64,000 nucleotides of DNA from Sphingopyxis sp. H073 (lineage in GTDB: Bacteria; Pseudomonadota; Alphaproteobacteria; Sphingomonadales; Sphingomonadaceae), in NCBI RefSeq assembly GCF_001468395.1, contig NZ_LNSG01000011.1:1-64000 (forward strand). Direction: 5' to 3'. The notes under the pieces were generated by a model that was given only the letters and a program-made list of their open reading frames with translations, was not told where the DNA came from and made no database searches. Below, piece after piece: positions 1 to 7,606 of the stretch; within the stretch, counting starts at the first letter, position 1; each line of letters opens with the position of its first letter. Position numbers and translations under genes: made by a program.

Positions 1-93
1 CCTGCTCGTGCTCGTTATTCATCGGGCTGTGATGCCACCAACTCGTTACGTCCGCAATTAGGAAGCCTATTCCTCGGCTTAAACGGCAAAAAA

Positions 94-146
94 CGGTCGT
101 TAGCAGTCATCCGCTCCAGATCGGCACGAATGGCGGCTAACGACCG
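94..146. repeat. Inverted repeat with 11-bp perfect arms
   Basis: CGGTCGTTAGC (94-104) is matched by its exact reverse complement at 136-146, with about 31 bases between. The arms lie in non-coding sequence just left of a second palindromic element, so this looks like one unit of a dispersed repeat cluster. There is no T-tract, so it is not an obvious terminator. The first 93 bases show nothing else I can name. Confidence 0.55.
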
Positions 147-166
147 GAAGCTGCCCTATCCATCAT

Positions 167-239
167 CGTCACCCCGGACTTGATCCGGGGTCCATGACTT
201 CAGCGCTGCGGTGGATCCCGGATCAAGTCCGGGATGACG
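167..239. repeat. REP-like palindromic repeat, 27-bp arms
   Basis: The arms 167-193 and 213-239 are reverse complements with two transitions among 27 positions. Both changes would leave G-U pairs in RNA. The core is CCCGGACTTGATCCGGG. Motifs of this shape are widely dispersed between genes in sphingomonads (general knowledge, not checked here). It lies downstream of the stop of the leftward hypothetical gene at 271-786. Confidence 0.7.
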
Positions 240-270
240 AATGACAGCATACGGCCGAAAGCGGACGTAG

Positions 271-786
271 CTACTCCGTGCCTGCAATGGGTTTGAAATC
301 GTAAACTTGGCAGCTGAGGCCCCGGCTCTTGAGAGGCAGAGGCGGGGTTGCCCGCTTTATCCACTTGTTCCGAAACCAGAAATCGAGCGTGCAACTATCC
401 ACGAAATCAATGACCGGAAGATTGCCTCGGAAGGCCAACACTCCATACTCTCCTGCCTCGGGGAAGACAGCACGATAGATCGGACAATTTGCTCTATGGA
501 TCGCGAAATAGTCGACGGCCCAAGCATCCAACTGCTCGTCGACCTTCAATGAACCTGCATAAACATGGATCACCCTAAATTGTGCTTTCCCGCCGTTTTT
601 TGGCGCGTCGGTGATGACACCGTAGACAATGTTATATGAGTTTTTGAACCGCTCGGTCGCCGCTTCGCGCGCTTCCGCTCCAAGGTTACGATCGGGCGGA
701 GGAGGCGGTAGCGGGGGGCAAGCTAGGGCCGAAGATGCACGAAACATCAGAATTGCCGTTAAGATCTTTATTCCGAGAATCCTCAT
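271..786 (-). CDS. Secreted hypothetical protein, 171 aa
   Basis: I do not recognise the family. The protein starts with a short basic segment and a hydrophobic stretch ending near an ALA-C site (about residues 1-22), so it is probably exported. The Cys could make it a lipoprotein, but the lipobox is poor. A proline-rich patch follows, then a roughly 120-residue domain with scattered cysteines (positions near 23, 100, 132 and 159) that could form disulfides in the periplasm. The ATG at 786 follows no strong ribosome site. The next gene leftward is outside the window. Base use is less GC-rich than its neighbours, which hints at an acquired or fast-evolving gene. Confidence 0.6.
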   Translation of the reverse strand: MRILGIKILTAILMFRASSALACPPLPPPPPDRNLGAEAREAATERFKNSYNIVYGVITDAPKNGGKAQFRVIHVYAGSLKVDEQLDAWAVDYFAIHRANCPIYRAVFPEAGEYGVLAFRGNLPVIDFVDSCTLDFWFRNKWIKRATPPLPLKSRGLSCQVYDFKPIAGTE

Positions 787-982
787 CGTCCAATTCCCTG
801 CTTGCGGGTCAATCCAATCTTGCCCTTTCCAATAGGCTCTTCTGATTTACCTGCGCCGCCTCCCTGGAATACCGAGCATTGCCGATCCGATTAGTCTCTG
901 TGAACGAAGGAGTTTAACGACGGCTTTCCACCCCATCGCGGTCATCAACGCCGCAGAGCCCCGGTGACGCACTCCGCCACCT

Positions 983-2224
983 TCAGGCCGCAAGCCGCCA
1001 CCCCGTCGCATCACCCTCCCCCGCCGAACCCGCGTCTCCGCCCGGGGCCACCGCCAGCTCGCGCCGCGCGATCCCCGATAGTTGCAGCGCCAGCTTCGCC
1101 TTGAACGGTGGCACCCAGTCGAGTGTCCGCAGCAACAGGTTGCGCACCCCGCGCCGGACCCGCCCGCGAACCAGCGCCAGCTTCGTCAGCCGTCCCGCCA
1201 GCCCCAGCACCGCCTCGGCCGCCGGACGGCGCCGCGCGCCATACGCATCGAGCAGGCTTTCGGGCGCGCCGCGCACGACGCGCGCCAGCAACGGTGCCAG
1301 CAGCATCGCATCGACGATCCCGGTGTTCATCCCCTGCCCGCCCGCGGGGCTGTGGACATGCGCGGCGTCGCCCATGACGAGCAGCCGACCGTCCCGATAG
1401 GTGTCGGCGACGCGGTGGTGGACGCGGAACGCCGAACTCCAGTGGACTTCGGCGACGACCGGGACGACCGCCGGCCCGCCGCGCGCGGGGCCGCGCGTGT
1501 CGAGCAAATGCTGGATCGCGGCACGATCGGGGCGCTCGCCTTCGTGGCGGTGCGTCGCGACGATACGATGGCGTCCGCCGGGCAGCGGTGCGACCACGAC
1601 CATCCCCGCGGGTGAGAAGAACAGCGACACCTCCTGCTCGCGCGGGGGCACCGCGAAGCTCACATCGGCCAGCACGAAGCTCTCTTCGTAGCGTCCGCCC
1701 TCGAAGGCGATGGTCGACGCCTCGCGCACCCTGCTGTGCATCCCGTCGCCGCCGACGACGTAGCGGGCGCGGATCGTCCGCTCGCCACTGCCGGTCGTCA
1801 CGCGCACCGTCACGCCGTCCGCATCCTGCGCGAGGTCCAGCGCCTCGACGCCGCGATGCACCCGGCCGCCGAGCGCGGCGAGCCGCTCGGTCAGGATGCG
1901 TTCGGTGACGTCCTGCGGCAGCATCAGCACGAAGGGATAGCGCGACGGCAGCCGGTCGAAATCGATCGACAGCAGCCGGTGGCGCCGGTCGCGCACCGCA
2001 AAGCGCGTCATCTTCAGGCCCGCGGCCAGCATCTGCGGCACGACGCCCAGCGGTTCGAGCATTTCCAGCGTGTGCGCATGGATCACCCCGGCGCGCGACA
2101 GATTGAGGCCCGCTTCCAGCCGGTCGATCAGCAGATGGTCGATCCCCGCCTGCTGCAGCGCGGTGGCGAGCGCGAGCCCGGTGGGGCCGGCGCCGACGAT
2201 CAGCACGTCGGTCTTCGTCTTCAT
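983..2224 (-). CDS. FAD-dependent aromatic-type monooxygenase (PHBH fold), 413 aa
   Basis: This is a group A flavin monooxygenase, expected to hydroxylate an aromatic or quinone-like substrate with NAD(P)H and O2. The dinucleotide motif GAGPTG is at residues 11-16, the second FAD fingerprint GGDGMHSR at about 158-165, and the GDAAHVHSPAGGQGMN motif at 285-300. It lacks the thioredoxin-like C-terminal domain of phenol hydroxylases and resembles the shorter MhpA/PheA-like enzymes. The start is chosen because AAAAGGAG lies 8 bases before the ATG; upstream open sequence extends the frame but has no site. It is divergent from a TetR gene, with two palindromic operators between them, so it is probably repressed by that regulator. 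The substrate is unknown. Confidence 0.85.
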   Translation of the reverse strand: MKTKTDVLIVGAGPTGLALATALQQAGIDHLLIDRLEAGLNLSRAGVIHAHTLEMLEPLGVVPQMLAAGLKMTRFAVRDRRHRLLSIDFDRLPSRYPFVLMLPQDVTERILTERLAALGGRVHRGVEALDLAQDADGVTVRVTTGSGERTIRARYVVGGDGMHSRVREASTIAFEGGRYEESFVLADVSFAVPPREQEVSLFFSPAGMVVVAPLPGGRHRIVATHRHEGERPDRAAIQHLLDTRGPARGGPAVVPVVAEVHWSSAFRVHHRVADTYRDGRLLVMGDAAHVHSPAGGQGMNTGIVDAMLLAPLLARVVRGAPESLLDAYGARRRPAAEAVLGLAGRLTKLALVRGRVRRGVRNLLLRTLDWVPPFKAKLALQLSGIARRELAVAPGGDAGSAGEGDATGWRLAA

Positions 2225-2240
2225 CGTCTCGACTCCTTTT

Positions 2241-2256
2241 GTCAACATTTGTTGAC
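2241..2256. promoter_or_regulatory. TetR operator site 1, GTCAAC-N4-GTTGAC
   Basis: GTCAACATTTGTTGAC is a perfect 7+2+7 palindrome. It abuts the Shine-Dalgarno of the flavin monooxygenase (2233-2240) in the divergent intergenic region. A second copy of the same motif lies 39 bp away centre to centre. Position and symmetry fit a binding site for the TetR protein encoded next door. Confidence 0.7.
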
Positions 2257-2279
2257 TTTTCTCACATGGTCTTGTTTTT

Positions 2280-2295
2280 GTCAACAGTCGTTGAT
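2280..2295. promoter_or_regulatory. TetR operator site 2, GTCAAC-N4-GTTGAT
   Basis: GTCAACAGTCGTTGAT repeats the GTCAAC-N4-GTTGAY pattern of the site at 2241-2256, with one asymmetric base. It ends 12 bases before the ATG of the TetR gene. The pair suggests that one repressor controls both divergent genes and its own expression. Confidence 0.65.
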
Positions 2296-2307
2296 AAATG
2301 TTGCGCC

Positions 2308-2880
2308 ATGGTCGACAAGCCGTTGAAAATGAAGAAATCGGAACGCACGCGCGCGGCGATCGAAGCGGCCGCGCGGCGGCTGTTCGCCGAGCATGGCTAT
2401 GAGCGGACGGGGATTCGCGACATTGCCGCGGCGGCGGCGATCGATCCCGCGATGGTGATCCGCTATTTCGGCAGCAAGGACCGCCTGTTTGCCGAGGTCG
2501 CCGATTTCGACCTGGGCCTGCCCGATGTCGCCAGCATCGATCCCGCGCATGTCGGGCGGACGCTCGTCGCGCATTTCCTCGCGCTGTGGGAGGGCGACAG
2601 CGCGAACGGCGGCCTGCCGGTCCTGCTCCGTTCGGCGGCGTCGAACGAATTCGCGGCGTCGCGAATCCAGCAATTGTTCGCGGCCCAGGTGCTGCCCGTG
2701 CTGCTGTCGCTCGGTCCGCCCGCAACCGCGTCGCAACGCGCCGGGCTCGTCGCCAGCCAGATCCTCGGCCTCGCGCTCACGCGCTACGTCCTCGCGCTGC
2801 CTCCCGTCGTCGCGCTCGACCGCGAAACGATCCTCGCCGAGGTCGGCGCGACGGTCCAGCGTTACGCAATCGGCGGCTAG
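2308..2880 (+). CDS. TetR/AcrR family transcriptional regulator, 190 aa
   Basis: The N-terminal helix-turn-helix is typical of TetR: KSERTRAAIEAAARRLF, then the recognition region around IRDIAAAAAIDPAMVIRYFGSK (residues about 35-57), then LFAEV. The C-terminal ligand domain is not one I can assign to an effector. The ATG at 2308 is preferred over an in-frame ATG at 2239, which would place the start inside the operator region and add residues absent from TetR proteins. It is divergent from the flavin monooxygenase at 983-2224 and probably represses it through the GTCAAC palindromes. Its TAG stop shares four bases with the stop of the convergent regulator at 2877. Confidence 0.88.
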   Translation: MVDKPLKMKKSERTRAAIEAAARRLFAEHGYERTGIRDIAAAAAIDPAMVIRYFGSKDRLFAEVADFDLGLPDVASIDPAHVGRTLVAHFLALWEGDSANGGLPVLLRSAASNEFAASRIQQLFAAQVLPVLLSLGPPATASQRAGLVASQILGLALTRYVLALPPVVALDRETILAEVGATVQRYAIGG

Positions 2881-3470
2881 GGCAGCAGCGCGGCCAGCGC
2901 GCGTTCGACCATCTGCGCCGCGGCGTCGGCGCCGAAGCTCGCGGCGTCGAGCGACAGTTCGAGCCACAGGCCGTCGACCATCGCGGTCAGCATGATCGCC
3001 AGACGGTCGGGATCGCGCGCGCCGCACGCGACGAGCAATTCGCCGAGGCGCGCGCGATAGCCGGCGTAGCTCGTCGCGTGGATCGCTGCCATCCGCGCGT
3101 CACTCCGCGCCAGCGCCCAGAAGGCGGTCCATGCGCCGAGCAGTTCGGGATCGGTCACCGGCGCGCGGAAGCTCGCGGTGAGGTAAGCCGACAACCGCGC
3201 GCGCGGATCGGCGCCGGCCCCTTCCACCGCGCCCGCGAAGATCGCGTCCATCCGGTCGCTCGTCGCCTGATAGGTCGCGGCGACCAGGTCGTCGATTCCC
3301 TCGAAATAGTGGCGCAGCAGCCCGGGCGACACCCCCGCCTGCGCGCAGATCGCGCGGACGCTCGTCCCCGCGAGGCCATGTGCGGCCAGCACCGCCGCGG
3401 TCGCCTCGATCAGGTCCGCCCGGCGGGCATCGGCGCTTTCGCGCGTAAAGGCTTGGCGAGCGGCGGTCAT
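2877..3470 (-). CDS. TetR-family regulator, BetI-like, 197 aa
   Basis: The HTH segment reads GTSVRAICAQAGVSPGLLRHYF (about residues 36-57). The GVSPGLLRHYF form and the C-terminal domain resemble BetI-type repressors, whose best-known member senses choline. The gene is divergent from the Rieske oxygenase at 3504 with only 33 bases between the start codons. Those bases hold a 22-bp imperfect palindrome. It therefore probably represses the Rieske oxygenase operon and itself. Its stop overlaps the stop of the other TetR gene (CTAG at 2877-2880). The ligand is unknown; BetI similarity alone does not prove a choline-type ligand. Confidence 0.87.
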   Translation of the reverse strand: MTAARQAFTRESADARRADLIEATAAVLAAHGLAGTSVRAICAQAGVSPGLLRHYFEGIDDLVAATYQATSDRMDAIFAGAVEGAGADPRARLSAYLTASFRAPVTDPELLGAWTAFWALARSDARMAAIHATSYAGYRARLGELLVACGARDPDRLAIMLTAMVDGLWLELSLDAASFGADAAAQMVERALAALLP

Positions 3471-3471
3471 G

Positions 3472-3493
3472 TTGTTATACAATCGTACAACAA
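3472..3493. promoter_or_regulatory. 22-bp palindromic operator between BetI-like gene and Rieske gene
   Basis: The stretch beginning TTGTTATACAATC and ending GTACAACAA is symmetric at 18 of 22 positions (consensus TTGTTRTACRATYGTAYAACAA). It fills the 33-bp divergent intergenic gap almost completely, so binding there would block both genes. I infer it is the operator of the BetI-like TetR protein. Confidence 0.65.
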
Positions 3494-3503
3494 GGAACGA
3501 ACC

Positions 3504-4685
3504 ATGGCAACGCTGCGCGACACCTTCGACACCATCGACCCGCTCCCCACCGATTCGCTGGACGGCTGGTCGCTCCCCGCCTGGACCTACAGCGACCCCG
3601 ACTTCTACGCCGCCGAAATGGACCGCATCTTCCGCCCGAGCTGGCAGGTCGTCTGCCACGACAGCGACATCCCGAACACCGGCGACTGGCATAGCATCGA
3701 CTATTGCGGCGAGAGCGTGATTCTCGCGCGCGGCACCGACCGCGTCGTGCGCGCCTTCACCAACGTCTGCCGCCACCGCGGCTCCCGCCTCGTCGATGGC
3801 GCGACGGGCTGCGCGAAGAAGCTCGTCTGTCCCTATCATGCCTGGACCTACGAACTCGACGGGCGGCTCTCTGGCGTACCCGACAGCGCGAGCTATCCGA
3901 CCCTTGACAAGGACAAGGCCGGACTCGTGCCCGTCGGGCTCGAACAATGGCGCGGCTTCTGGTTCGTTCGGCTGGAGGACGATGGCGGCCCGTCGGTTTC
4001 TGGCATGATGGCGCCCTATGAGGCGATGATCGACCCGTACCGTTTCGAGGAACTCGGCGCGCTGGGCCGGGTCACCATGCGCCCGCGCGCGGTGAACTGG
4101 AAAAATGTCGGCGACAATTATTCCGACGGTCTCCACATCCCGGTCGCGCATCCCGGCCTCACCCGCCTGTTCGGCAAGAGCTATGGCGTCGAGGCCGAGG
4201 ATCGTGTCGACCGCATGTGGGGCGATCTGATCGACCGCCCGTCGGTCAACTGGTCCGAACGCATGTACCAGCGGCTGCTGCCGCCGGTGCCGCACCTACC
4301 CGAAACCCGTCAGCGTCACTGGCTCTATTTCAAGCTGTGGCCGAATGTCGCTTTCGACATCTATCCCGACCAGGTCGATTTCATGCAATGGCTGCCGACC
4401 GGACCGACGAGCTGCCTGATCCGCGAAATTTCCTATGTGCTCCCCGATGAGCGCCGCGAGATGAAGGCCGCGCGCTATCTCAACTGGCGGATCAATCGCC
4501 AGGTCAATGCCGAGGACACCGAACTGATCACGCGCGTCCAGATGGGCATGCAGTCGAAAAGCTTCTCGATGGGCCCGCTCAGCGACAAGGAAGTGTGCCT
4601 CAAGCATTTCTGCTCGCGGATGCGCGACCTGATCCCCGAAGCGCGGCACGAGCAGGCTCCGCCGCCGGGGTGGAGCCGGGCATGA
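3504..4685 (+). CDS. Rieske non-heme iron oxygenase, catalytic (alpha) subunit, 393 aa
   Basis: The Rieske 2Fe-2S ligands are C89-x-H91 and C109-x2-H112 (CRHRG and CPYHAW). The mononuclear iron site is NVGDNYSDGLHIPVAHPG with H211 and H216, and D338 in EDTELITRVQ is the likely third ligand. This layout matches ring-hydroxylating oxygenases and the related quaternary-amine monooxygenases (GbcA/CntA type). The BetI-like neighbour makes an amine substrate conceivable, but the sequence does not settle it. The start follows AAGGAACGAACC. No ferredoxin or reductase partner is encoded nearby. It leads a rightward group with a flavin monooxygenase and a CrtI-like oxidoreductase. Confidence 0.9.
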   Translation: MATLRDTFDTIDPLPTDSLDGWSLPAWTYSDPDFYAAEMDRIFRPSWQVVCHDSDIPNTGDWHSIDYCGESVILARGTDRVVRAFTNVCRHRGSRLVDGATGCAKKLVCPYHAWTYELDGRLSGVPDSASYPTLDKDKAGLVPVGLEQWRGFWFVRLEDDGGPSVSGMMAPYEAMIDPYRFEELGALGRVTMRPRAVNWKNVGDNYSDGLHIPVAHPGLTRLFGKSYGVEAEDRVDRMWGDLIDRPSVNWSERMYQRLLPPVPHLPETRQRHWLYFKLWPNVAFDIYPDQVDFMQWLPTGPTSCLIREISYVLPDERREMKAARYLNWRINRQVNAEDTELITRVQMGMQSKSFSMGPLSDKEVCLKHFCSRMRDLIPEARHEQAPPPGWSRA

Positions 4686-4696
4686 CGATAATTTTC

Positions 4697-4776
4697 CCGT
4701 TCGCATCGAGCGAAGTCGAGATGCCCATCGGGAGTGCGCTGCCTCACGGTGTCTCGACTTCGCTCGACACGAACGG
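4697..4776. repeat. Palindromic intergenic repeat, 29-bp arms
   Basis: The arms 4697-4725 and 4748-4776 are near-perfect reverse complements around the core CGAGCGAAGTCGAGA, a motif common in sphingomonad intergenic regions (general knowledge). It fills the 99-bp gap between the Rieske gene and the next flavin monooxygenase. Its right edge supplies part of the GGAG ribosome site at about 4775-4778. Confidence 0.7.
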
Positions 4777-4784
4777 AGACTGAT

Positions 4785-6005
4785 ATGGCTGACGTTCGCC
4801 GGGTCATCATCGTCGGCGGCGGACCCGCCGGCATGGTCGCGGGGCTGCTCTTTGCCCGCGCCGGCGTTCCCGTCACCATCCTCGAAAAACATGCCGATTT
4901 CCTCCGCGATTTCCGCGGCGACACCGTACACCCCTCGACGCTCGAGCTATTCAACGAGATCGGGCTGCTCGAAGAGTTGCTGAAGGAACCGCACGCTGCG
5001 ATCGACACGATGACGCTCGATCTGCTCGGCGGTCAATATACGATCGCGACGATGAAGCATCTTCCCGTCGCGGCACGCTTCGTCGCGATGATGCCGCAAT
5101 GGGATCTGCTCGATTTCATCGCCGGACAGGGCAAGCGCTACCCGACCTTCGACCTGCGCATGTCGACCGAGGCCACCGGGCTGACTAGTGATGCCGCGGG
5201 TCGGGTCAGCGGCGTGACGCTCGCGACCGGGGAGACGCTGCCCGCTCGCCTCGTCATTGCCGCCGACGGCCGCCGCTCGGTGCTGCGCGACGCCGCCGAG
5301 CTGCCGCGGGAGGATCTCGGCGCGCCAATGGACGTGCTGTGGTTCCGCGTCCCCGTTCCCGCGGGCATGGATATGTCCGAGGTCGCGCTCGGCACGATCG
5401 ACAAGGGCGGCATGGTCGTCGCGATCCCGCGCGGCGACTATTGGCAATGCGCGCAGATTATCGAAAAGGGAGGCTTCGCGCCGATCGAGGCGCGCGGGAT
5501 CGCCGCCTTTCGCGATCGTATCGTCGAGATTGCGCCGGGCCTCGCCGCCGGCATCGATGCGATCCAGAGCTTCGATGATGTAAAATTGCTCTCGGTTGCG
5601 CTCGACCGGCTGACGCGCTGGTCGCGTCCCGGCCTGCTCGCGATCGGCGATGCGGCGCATGCGATGTCGCCGGTCGGCGGCGTCGGGATCAACCTCGCGG
5701 TACAGGATGCCGTCGCGGCGGCGAACATGCTCGCCGCACCGCTCGCCGCAAACGCCGATCCCGATCCGCTGCTCGCGACGGTGCAGGCGCGCCGCTGGAC
5801 GCCGACCACGCGGATGCAGGCGATCCAGCGTTTCGCGCACCAGCGCGTCATCGAACCGATGCTGCGCGGCGAAATCACCCGCGTGCCCTTCGCCGTCCGC
5901 CTGCTCGATGCCATCCCCCTGCTCCGCCGCATTCCGGGCCGTATCCTCGGCCTCGGCTTCGGCCGCCAGCATGTCCAATCCCCGCTTGCGAAAGAATTTT
6001 CATGA
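4785..6005 (+). CDS. FAD-dependent monooxygenase/oxidoreductase, 406 aa
   Basis: This is a PHBH-fold flavoprotein with the FAD fingerprints GGGPAG (residues 11-16), IAADGRRS (about 158-165) and IGDAAHAMSPVGGVGINLA (287-305). The GVGIN motif with a conserved Ala/Leu after it is usual for UbiH-like and aromatic hydroxylases. The start follows GGAG, which lies at the edge of the palindromic repeat. It overlaps the next gene by ATGA, so the two are translationally coupled. It probably acts after or beside the Rieske oxygenase in one oxidative pathway. The substrate is unknown. Confidence 0.85.
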   Translation: MADVRRVIIVGGGPAGMVAGLLFARAGVPVTILEKHADFLRDFRGDTVHPSTLELFNEIGLLEELLKEPHAAIDTMTLDLLGGQYTIATMKHLPVAARFVAMMPQWDLLDFIAGQGKRYPTFDLRMSTEATGLTSDAAGRVSGVTLATGETLPARLVIAADGRRSVLRDAAELPREDLGAPMDVLWFRVPVPAGMDMSEVALGTIDKGGMVVAIPRGDYWQCAQIIEKGGFAPIEARGIAAFRDRIVEIAPGLAAGIDAIQSFDDVKLLSVALDRLTRWSRPGLLAIGDAAHAMSPVGGVGINLAVQDAVAAANMLAAPLAANADPDPLLATVQARRWTPTTRMQAIQRFAHQRVIEPMLRGEITRVPFAVRLLDAIPLLRRIPGRILGLGFGRQHVQSPLAKEFS

Positions 6006-7606
6006 CCAAAGCCTATGACGCCCTGATTATCGGTGCCGGCCACAACGGCCTCGTCTGCGCCTTCTATCTCGCGAAGGCGGGGCTCAAGGTCCGCATCGTC
6101 GAGGCGCGCGACGTCGTCGGCGGCGCCGCGGTGACCGAGGAATTTGCGCCGGGGTTCCGCAATTCGGTCGCGAGCTACACGGTCAGCCTGCTCCAGCCGA
6201 AGGTGATCGCGGACATGAAGCTCGCCGATCATGGCTATCGCGTCATCGAACGCCCGATCAGCAATTTCTTGCCGCAGGAGGATGGCGGCTATCTGAAGCT
6301 CGGCGGCGGGCTCGAACGCACGCAAAAGGAATTTGCGCGCTTCTCGGCGCATGATGCCGCGCGCCTGCCCGAATATTATGACATGCTCGAGGGCGTCGCC
6401 GACGTGCTGCGTGACCTCGCGCTCAAATCGCCGCCGAATGTCGGGGATGGGTTCAAGACATTGCTCGACGCCGCACGGCAGGGGCGCGGGCTCACCAAAC
6501 TCAGCCTCTCGCAGCAGCGCGACGTGCTCGAACTGTTCACCAAGTCGGCGCGCACCTTCCTCGACAGCTGGTTCGAAAGCGAAGCGGTCAAGGCCGCCTT
6601 CGGCTTTGACGCGGTCGTCGGCAACTACGCCAGCCCCGATACGCCCGGCAGCGCCTATGTCCTCCTCCATCACGTCTTCGGCGAGGTGAACGGCAAGAAG
6701 GGCGCGTGGGGCCACAGCGTCGGCGGCATGGGCGCGATCACCCAGATGATGGCGAAGGTGTGCACCCAGCTCGGCGTCGAGATCAGCCTCGAAAGCCCGG
6801 TCGACAAGGTGCTGGTCGACGGCGGCAAGGCGGTCGGGGTCAAGCTGGTTGGCGGCGAGGAAATCGCCGCCACGCGCGTAATAGCCAATGTCGGGCCGAA
6901 ATTGCTCTACGAACGGATGTTCGACGAAGGCGATATCGCCCCCGAGTTCCGCCGCCGCATCAAGGCGTTCAAGGCGGGCAGTGGCACCTTCCGGATGAAT
7001 GTCGCACTCAGCGAGCTGCCGAAATTTACCTGCCTGCCCGAGCCCGGCGAGCATCACCAGTCGGGGATCATCATCGCCCCGACGCTCGACTATATGGACA
7101 AGGCCTTCCTCGACGCGAAAGAGCGTGGCTGGTCGAAGAAGCCGATCGTCGAAATGCTCATCCCCTCGACCGTCGACGACAGCTTGGCGCCTCCGGGCCA
7201 GCATGTCGCGAGCCTTTTCTGCCAGCAATTCGCGCCCGAGCTTCCGGGCGGCCGCGACTGGGACGCCGAGGAGGGCAAGGCCGCCGATACGATCATCGAC
7301 ACCGTCGAGGCGCATGCTCCCGGCTTCCGCGCGTCGATCGTCGGGCGCCAGATCCTCAGCCCCAAGGGGCTCGAACGCAAGTTCGGCCTCGTCGGCGGCG
7401 ACATCATGCACGGCAATATGAGCCTCGACCAGCTCTGGGCCGCGCGCCCGGTGCTGGGCAACGGCGGCTATCGCGGACCGGTCAAAGGACTCTATATGTG
7501 CGGTGCGGGCACGCACCCGGGCGGCGGCGTGACCGGCGCACCGGGGCACAACGCCGCGCAGGTGATCCTACGCGATCGGGGCTTCTTCGCGCCACGCTGG
7601 CGCTGA
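6002..7606 (+). CDS. CrtI/PYROXD2-like NAD(P)/FAD-dependent oxidoreductase, 534 aa
   Basis: The N-terminus carries the FAD motif IIGAGHNGLVCAFYLAKAG (about residues 10-28) followed by VVGGAAVTEEFAPGF. The C-terminus has the CrtI-type FAD signature GLYMCGAGTHPGGGVTGAPG (about 500-519). These are features of phytoene-desaturase-like amine or carotenoid oxidoreductases. No carotenoid genes surround it, so a carotenoid role is not supported. It is coupled by ATGA to the flavin monooxygenase upstream. Its last 39 bases overlap the end of the convergent permease gene. Confidence 0.83.
   Translation: MTKAYDALIIGAGHNGLVCAFYLAKAGLKVRIVEARDVVGGAAVTEEFAPGFRNSVASYTVSLLQPKVIADMKLADHGYRVIERPISNFLPQEDGGYLKLGGGLERTQKEFARFSAHDAARLPEYYDMLEGVADVLRDLALKSPPNVGDGFKTLLDAARQGRGLTKLSLSQQRDVLELFTKSARTFLDSWFESEAVKAAFGFDAVVGNYASPDTPGSAYVLLHHVFGEVNGKKGAWGHSVGGMGAITQMMAKVCTQLGVEISLESPVDKVLVDGGKAVGVKLVGGEEIAATRVIANVGPKLLYERMFDEGDIAPEFRRRIKAFKAGSGTFRMNVALSELPKFTCLPEPGEHHQSGIIIAPTLDYMDKAFLDAKERGWSKKPIVEMLIPSTVDDSLAPPGQHVASLFCQQFAPELPGGRDWDAEEGKAADTIIDTVEAHAPGFRASIVGRQILSPKGLERKFGLVGGDIMHGNMSLDQLWAARPVLGNGGYRGPVKGLYMCGAGTHPGGGVTGAPGHNAAQVILRDRGFFAPRWR

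Noticed and set aside
6002-7606. Carotenoid desaturase (crtI)
   Set aside because: Motifs fit the CrtI/PYROXD2 superfamily, but no crtB, crtY or other carotenoid gene is near, so the specific name is not supported.
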